Assembly (NCBI GenBank): GCA_949358305.1
Contig: OX442323.1
Coordinates: 434,001-498,000 of the forward strand
Reading direction: 5' to 3'
DNA from: Strigamia acuminata
Lineage: Eukaryota; Arthropoda; Chilopoda; Geophilomorpha; Linotaeniidae
DNA: 64,000 nucleotides
Shown here: in pieces, positions 58,946 to 64,000 of the stretch
How positions within the stretch are numbered: the stretch's first letter is position 1
Layout of the letters: each line of letters starts with the position of its first letter
The notes under the pieces: model-generated
What the model saw: the letters and a program-made list of their open reading frames with translations, nothing else
Databases searched by the model: none
Told to the model about the DNA's origin: nothing
Translations under genes and position numbers: made by a program

Positions 58946-59038
58946 GAGATTGCCGCCGAAAAGAAAAGAAGGTGAAGAAGAACCTCTTAGCAATCTGAAA
59001 ACTTCTCATCCACCTAGGATCGGCTCCCTAATGACTCC
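58946..59038 (-). other. 3' untranslated stretch of F with pyrimidine tract
   Basis: On the element strand a pyrimidine-rich run (TTCTTCTTCACCTTC and onwards) leads to TTCGGCGGCAATCTC just before the LTR. This is the F version of the motif that precedes every 3' LTR in this window. Confidence 0.55.
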
Positions 59039-62026
59039 TTAAGGTAAGCGCAATTTTTTGCGGATCAAACTGGCCACCCATGGAGGTAATCTTCGATTCA
59101 AAATCGCTAAACTTAAATGTGCCGCTCCATTAATTAGCTTTCTCTTGACTTCTATAGAATTGATTGATTTCTGAAAACAGGTACGACACGTTGGCTTGTA
59201 TCTCTCTTCTCCTCCCACAACCTGAACTTGCGTTTCACCCGATATTCGTTTGGTGAACGACGCTTGGTTTCCACAAAAGTGGCATTTGGCATGAAGTTTG
59301 ACAATAGTTTCCGCTAGTGGAATGAGATTAGATACTGCCTTGAATTCCTGTCTCTTAAAATCACCATTTAAAGCGGCAATTATTACATTCTTTCCTTCGT
59401 TCGCCATTTTGTCGGAAAACGAATCGATGTCTCCGAAAAATTGCCCTTCGTCGATACCTATCGTCTTGACCGACTCCGCAATTTTCTTGATTTCCTGTAA
59501 CGACGCGACCCGAACCGCTGGACGTCGTTGTCCGGTGTGGCTAACCATTTCATCTTTACTATATCTAACGTCTGTCAAATGCTTAACAAGCAGGTAAGAA
59601 TTTTCTTCTTCATTTCGGATTACATTAAGTAAAGCAGTAGTTTTTCCAGAAAACATTGGGCCAATTACTAAATGTATATTTCCCGTGGCCTTTGTGACTG
59701 CATTTGATCTTCTGTGCGAATTGGTGAGTTTCTTGCGACTCCATTTCAATATCTTCCTCCATTTACTTAAACCCTTTTCTTCATCTTTTTTGAAATTTTT
59801 CGGAAATTCTCCTTTCTTTTCCGTAGACTCCAGTGTGTCAGGACTCTGAGAAATCGCCATCTTGCCCGACCTTATCCCTTTAAACGTCCGCTTTCCATCC
59901 ATTTCCAATTCGATGGGGACGTCAGGATGCCGTACCTCCAGCTCGCTAGAGCGGCTCGCGGCAAAACGAGAAGCGATGACGCCTTTTGCTCGTACTCCAC
60001 CCTTTTCGCTTTTCTCGTCGGGCATTGATGTGGAATTCGCCTGTCCAAACCCGCCTTTGTCCTTTTTTGAAGTGTTGAAAGTCATCTTCTTTCCAGAATC
60101 GATCGCCATACACGATACATCTCCCAGTGAGATATCGTCTTTGTAGATGGAAGGCTCTTTTGAGTTAATTTGTCCGTTTAAAATCCATCCAAAAACTGTT
60201 TTCATCATTCCTAATTCTGGACTAATTCTCTTCGTTCCCGCTTGAATTATTTTCCACCATGCTCCGCTTCCGATCAAGACATCTACCTCATCCGACACGG
60301 AGGGATGTGGTTCTGCCATCTCAAGATTAAACGACTTGATTTGTTGCAGCGTCTGGTGATCTACCACTCCCTTTATATTGGGAAGTGTGTCGGTATCAAG
60401 AGCAAATACAGACACTTTCTGCTTGTCGTGACGAGACTGCAACTCGAATCGAAACACGTCATGAGTTGTAGGAACTGGTTCTTTATTCAGCAGACACTGG
60501 GTCATGGTGTGATACGTCTCAATCTTGTTTAGGTGTAATTTCTTTGCTAACCGCTTCGTAATATATGAACGATGACTACCCGGATCGAGTAATCCACGAA
60601 CTGGGATTGTTTCGCCACTCTTTCGGACAAACAATGCGGTGAAAACCATTAGCTGGACGTCACTTGAGACCGACAACGAGACGTTGGCGGAGACGTTCTC
60701 TTCTTTGGTATCAGTTGGCTTTTCCGCATGACCTCTGTTACAAATTGAAGAATGGTGTCGACCACCGCATGATCGGCAACAAAATTTCACAGGGCAGTTA
60801 CCCACTGTATGGCTTGGTCTCAGGCAATTAAAGCATAGACGTTTTCGCTTAACGATGTCGTATTTCTCCGAAACTTCCAGATTTGCGTCGCAATTATTGT
60901 TGAAATGATCTCCTTCACAGAAGGCACAGATCAATTTCCGGACTGGACCTGATTTTGGTTTGAATAATTCTTTCGTATTGGACCCGAATGACGTATTTTG
61001 CGCAACCGCGCAAGATGACATGGTCCCTCGTAATTCTTCTTTTTGCTCTCTAGTTGCTGGTTTCTCACTCTTCTTGGTGACTTTCTGACTGGTAAATACG
61101 CTATCGTCTGATAATTCTGCTACTCTGACTTCGCTTGCTACAAATTCGAGAAATAAATTAACGTTTTCCACGTTTCCTTTGTAAATCCTATGAAATCGTC
61201 TTCCCAATTCCGGTGGAAACTTCCGCAATAATTCCGGGATTAGAAATAATCCAGTAGTCGTAACTGGGAACTTCAACTGTTCTAATGTTCGGAAAGCACC
61301 GGTGAGGGACGTCAATAGAGATTTTACCGGCTGGATTGGGTACAAATCTTTAACTGCTTCGGCTTCACGAATTTTCCTCGCCAGAGCGTTCTTTTGGGCT
61401 ACTTCTGACCCAAAAAGTCCTTCTAAACTGCTAAGTGCCATTAAATACGAATCGTTAGTAAGTGGGTACGACTTAATCGCCACTTCAGCTTCCCCGATAC
61501 AGCTTGATTTAAGATATTGAAGTTTTTCGACGTTCGATAACTCGGCATCGGCGTCAACTGTGGTTGAAAACATATCCATGAAGCTCTTATACTCCATCGG
61601 ATTCCCGTCGAATTTCTGCATTGTCAGCTTTGGAAGCTTTGTAGTCTTCCTTGAGATTATCGATGAGTTGTTCAGAAATCCAGAATTCATTAGCGTATTT
61701 CCGCCGGGATGTGCCCCAAACTTATCCTGCATCTGTTTTGAAAATTTCGTCCTTTGCTTAAGAAGATTGACCTTAGTCCTAATGTCTTCGAGACGTCTCA
61801 AACTAAGCAGGTAATCTGAACGTTCTATCTTGTCTTTAAAGACAGCGAGCTCATCAATAAGGTCACTCAACTGCGCATCTATTGTTGCGTGGAGAGCTTC
61901 AAGCTCACCCCCGTCGAGAACGTTTGCAGATGTCGAGAGCAGATCCTCTGCTCCTTGGGCCTTGGCTTGCCATTGTGTTTCTTTCTCTTCCGCTGCTTCC
62001 GTGGTCAAACCAGCCGCAGTTGCCAT
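59039..62026 (-). CDS. Gag-protease-thymidine kinase fusion protein (995 aa)
   Basis: Uninterrupted fusion. Residues 1-110 are helical and contain DGGELEAL, like the A/B/C start. A DUF1759-like Gag block spans about 129-280, three CCHC-type knuckles about 366-428, and an aspartic protease has D481 in D-P-G-S. Homology to A fades after FGWILNG (about 615). A charged, low-complexity linker (about 620-781) follows, then a type II thymidine kinase: P-loop GPMFSGKTT at 789-797, DEGQFF at 859-864 with E860 as the likely catalytic base, LNGDFKR, and Cys915, 918, 947 and 950. The distances E-C (55) and C-C (3, 32, 35) equal those of human TK1 (E98; C153, C156, C185, C188). A basic 45-aa tail ends the protein and lacks a KEN degron. 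The family phosphorylates thymidine to dTMP using ATP. RT, RNase H and integrase are missing. Activity and release by the protease are inferred. Confidence 0.93.
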   Translation of the reverse strand: MATAAGLTTEAAEEKETQWQAKAQGAEDLLSTSANVLDGGELEALHATIDAQLSDLIDELAVFKDKIERSDYLLSLRRLEDIRTKVNLLKQRTKFSKQMQDKFGAHPGGNTLMNSGFLNNSSIISRKTTKLPKLTMQKFDGNPMEYKSFMDMFSTTVDADAELSNVEKLQYLKSSCIGEAEVAIKSYPLTNDSYLMALSSLEGLFGSEVAQKNALARKIREAEAVKDLYPIQPVKSLLTSLTGAFRTLEQLKFPVTTTGLFLIPELLRKFPPELGRRFHRIYKGNVENVNLFLEFVASEVRVAELSDDSVFTSQKVTKKSEKPATREQKEELRGTMSSCAVAQNTSFGSNTKELFKPKSGPVRKLICAFCEGDHFNNNCDANLEVSEKYDIVKRKRLCFNCLRPSHTVGNCPVKFCCRSCGGRHHSSICNRGHAEKPTDTKEENVSANVSLSVSSDVQLMVFTALFVRKSGETIPVRGLLDPGSHRSYITKRLAKKLHLNKIETYHTMTQCLLNKEPVPTTHDVFRFELQSRHDKQKVSVFALDTDTLPNIKGVVDHQTLQQIKSFNLEMAEPHPSVSDEVDVLIGSGAWWKIIQAGTKRISPELGMMKTVFGWILNGQINSKEPSIYKDDISLGDVSCMAIDSGKKMTFNTSKKDKGGFGQANSTSMPDEKSEKGGVRAKGVIASRFAASRSSELEVRHPDVPIELEMDGKRTFKGIRSGKMAISQSPDTLESTEKKGEFPKNFKKDEEKGLSKWRKILKWSRKKLTNSHRRSNAVTKATGNIHLVIGPMFSGKTTALLNVIRNEEENSYLLVKHLTDVRYSKDEMVSHTGQRRPAVRVASLQEIKKIAESVKTIGIDEGQFFGDIDSFSDKMANEGKNVIIAALNGDFKRQEFKAVSNLIPLAETIVKLHAKCHFCGNQASFTKRISGETQVQVVGGEERYKPTCRTCFQKSINSIEVKRKLINGAAHLSLAILNRRLPPWVASLIRKKLRLP

Positions 62027-62352
62027 TTATTCTCGAGAAAGAGAGAATGAGAATAAAAATTCTATTCAACAACTCAATAACTGCGAATTAAATTCCCACG
62101 AATATTCTCCGAACTTCACAGACTCTTACTTATACTTGCTTAACGTTAATTCAAATGCGGTGTGCAAATGAAAAACGACCTCGAAATAAAATGCTAAACT
62201 CAACTCCGGAATACTACAGACAAATTGACTTAACACACTATACGTAATACACTGGGACGGAATTATTGACCGCACAAATGAACTTATCCGCATAAATATC
62301 TAGATAATTCCCCCAAAATGCACTTAATTCGAAATTAATATTCAATATCTAA

Positions 62353-62565
62353 CCGCACAACCGAGATAAATAGTTATCTTTTACAATAACACTGCACAAA
62401 AGAGATAAATAGTTATATTTTACAATAACCCCGCACAAAGAGATAATAGCTATATTTAATAATAGCGCCGCACAAAAGAGATAATAGCTATCATATACAA
62501 TAGCGCCGCACAAAAGAGATAATAGCTATATTTAATAATAGCCCCGCACAAAAGAGATAATAACT
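62353..62565. repeat. 37-39-bp minisatellite in the F leader, six units
   Basis: GCACAA recurs at 62355, 62394, 62433, 62470, 62508 and 62546. Units share AAGAGATAATAGCTAT and end AATAGCGCC or similar; several contain the palindrome ATAGCTAT. Confidence 0.85.
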
Positions 62566-63181
62566 TGATATTCAAACTTATTGACATGAAAAAAAAACCC
62601 CTTTTTAAACTCCCCAAATACAGCTCGAAATTGGCAGAAACTCCCTTGGAAAATTAGACAAAGAATTAATTTCAGTAAATATAATTCTTAAATTTTAACA
62701 AGAAATTGAATTAAAACTATTCTTGTTCTTTATCATCAGCAGATGAACTTGAAGATTGACATTGCGTTGTGTTTCTCAAATTGTTGACCAGGAAATTGCT
62801 TGCTTGTCTCCTTATGTTGACCGCCACAGTAGAAGGACTCCGAACTCGTTACACTTGACATAAAATCCACTGACGAATCAACTCCCTGACGACTGCGAAG
62901 GATGACACAGCACAAACACACTTCTGTCGCAATTGGCGACAATAATCCAGTGGAAATAAATCAAAAAACGTGTTGTCACACACTTCACACCACGAAAATC
63001 GGCACCACACACTGCTTACTGCGAACTAGATGCCACACATTGCCTCACTGTGAAGTCGGGAACACACACGCAAATCACCGTGAAATCGACGTCACACACC
63101 TGGCTAAAAATGCAATGACGTGCACTGAAATCCACTGGAAGAACTGGACGAAAATCCTGGTTGTTAACAACAAAATCCTTG

Positions 63182-63198
63182 GGTCACGGTACCAAAAA
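63182..63198 (-). promoter_or_regulatory. Primer-binding-site-like motif, element F
   Basis: Minus-strand TTTTTGGTACCGTGACC immediately inside the 5' LTR, one base from D's version. This fixes the polarity of F. Confidence 0.65.
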
Positions 63199-64000
63199 TG
63201 TTGCAACTCGCCTCTGCCGTGATGCGACGAGTTGTAACGCGATGGGGAATTCTTGGCAAATTTCCCATAGGCCTATACTGAGAGGAGAAATGAGTTGACT
63301 TGAGTTTCTGCACTGGATCTTGAGGGGAGCTGCTCCAGGGAGTTTGGGGTTAACTCTCCCTACTCACTCATGCTTTGTGTTGAAGGAAATAAAGCTTGTT
63401 GTTGAAAATTCCACATAATGTTTTTATTCTTTTTTAAAACATTAAAATGGAGGCAAAATCCAACATAACTACATCTAATTCTTCATAACAAGAGTGTAAC
63501 AACTTCATAACAACAACAATTCTATAGCAACAACAAATTCACGAGGCACCTAGTGACTAAATTCATAAATAACATAAGTTAAAGCTTGCATTGTGCCTCA
63601 TAATAGAGATAAAATCAACTAAAATTAACAGAAATCATTGGAAAGAATTATAACAAATAGAATAGGAATAAACTTAACTAAATATGCAAATAACGCATCT
63701 AAAACAAGTCAAATACACTGTAAAAATGCATTAATTGCAATCCATTACAAAATTAACAATTCCTTCTTTTCCAATGCACTTTTAAAGCAACTCAGATGCT
63801 TCAAACCCATCATTCCGCCTTCACAACTGAACTGGGAACAGGACAAGACTTAGAAATAGGTAAACATAACATGAAAACATTGGAAAACAAGACTAAAAAT
63901 TCCTAAACCTTGACCTTGTCATTCTAAGAGATAAAATACCTAACAAACATTGTCTTTACTGAAAATTGGCACACAAAAAAAGACATGTAAAAATTCCTAT
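63199..64000 (-). repeat. 5' LTR of element F, cut by window edge
   Basis: 802 bp that match 57986-58787 with a constant offset of 5213 and no difference noticed. By the length of the other copy it should end near 64158. Confidence 0.92.

Larger units (their letters stand above)
62027..63198 (-). other. Untranslated leader of element F
   Basis: 1.17 kb between primer site and gene. It holds a tandem minisatellite (62353-62565) and, nearer the LTR (about 62965-63110), a degenerate repeat of about 30 bp built around CACACA and GTGAAATCG-like pieces. ORFs here (62736-62942, 62902-63222) are short, without motifs, and judged non-coding. Confidence 0.7.
57986..64000 (-). mobile_element. Element F: BEL-derived retrotransposon carrying thymidine kinase
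   Basis: Minus-strand LTR element inserted in satellite: 3' LTR 57986-58945 (960 bp), one ORF 59039-62026, leader 62027-63198, 5' LTR from 63199 past the right edge. The 802 visible bases of the 5' LTR look identical to the 3' LTR without gaps, so the insertion is very recent. The primer-site-like motif adjoins the 5' LTR. Gag and protease are of the same lineage as A, B and C, but RT, RNase H and integrase are absent and a thymidine kinase occupies their place. F must therefore depend on another element to move. Confidence 0.93.

Noticed and set aside
59039-59700. Thymidine kinase as a separate host gene beside a Gag remnant
   Set aside because: The kinase is in the same uninterrupted frame as Gag-protease and lies between matching LTRs. 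No separate start, intron or promoter was seen.

Overview
The window is a block of animal (metazoan) heterochromatin made almost entirely of BEL/Pao-type LTR retrotransposons and one tandem satellite. BEL/Pao elements are known only from animals. The DNA is AT-rich, no ordinary host gene was recognised, and no rRNA or tRNA gene was seen. The species cannot be named from the sequence; an invertebrate is likely.

Layout. (1) 1-8510: element A, plus strand, entering from the left edge, with an intact 1744-aa Gag-PR-RT-RH-IN polyprotein. Its 3' LTR is split by a solo LTR of the B/C family (5864-7425, TSD TGCTT). (2) 8511-11137: the 3' part of element E (integrase half of pol plus a 919-bp LTR), into whose pol gene A inserted. 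(3) 11138-14627: satellite. (4) 14628-32103: element C, minus strand, whose 3' LTR was split by a complete element B (14913-23589, two 1190-bp LTRs, TSD ACAC). B and C each keep an intact 1746-aa polyprotein. C's 5' LTR is truncated. (5) 32104-32294: unidentified DNA with a perfect hairpin. (6) 32295-37309: satellite interrupted by a solo D-family LTR (32634-33406). (7) 37310-43250: element D, with near-identical 772-bp LTRs around 4.4 kb with no recognisable gag or pol. (8) 43251-57985: 14.7 kb of satellite with higher-order repeats. (9) 57986-64000: element F, minus strand, cut by the right edge.

The outstanding feature is element F. Its single 995-aa ORF starts like the BEL Gag-protease of A, B and C (coiled coil, DUF1759-like Gag, three zinc knuckles, aspartic protease). 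Where reverse transcriptase, RNase H and integrase should follow, it instead carries a complete-looking TK1-type thymidine kinase: P-loop, catalytic DEGQFF and a four-cysteine zinc site whose spacing equals that of human TK1. The visible parts of the two F LTRs look identical, so the insertion is recent. F therefore looks like a non-autonomous retrotransposon that captured a nucleotide-salvage enzyme and delivers it as a Gag fusion, perhaps raising dTTP for reverse transcription while borrowing RT and integrase from elements such as A, B or C.

The families share cis signals: LTR ends close to TGTTGC...CAACA, a post-LTR motif TTTTGGT..CCGTGACC (primer-binding-site position), a pyrimidine-rich tract followed by a CGGCAA motif just before the 3' LTR, and a TGAGTAG motif downstream of the poly(A) signal in A, B/C, E and F. 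This makes mobilisation of D and F in trans plausible. Order of events by nesting: E entered the satellite and A entered E; a B/C-family element entered A and was reduced to a solo LTR; C entered the satellite and B entered C. D and F inserted recently, judged by their LTRs. All identities are by-eye readings; no alignment or database search was run.
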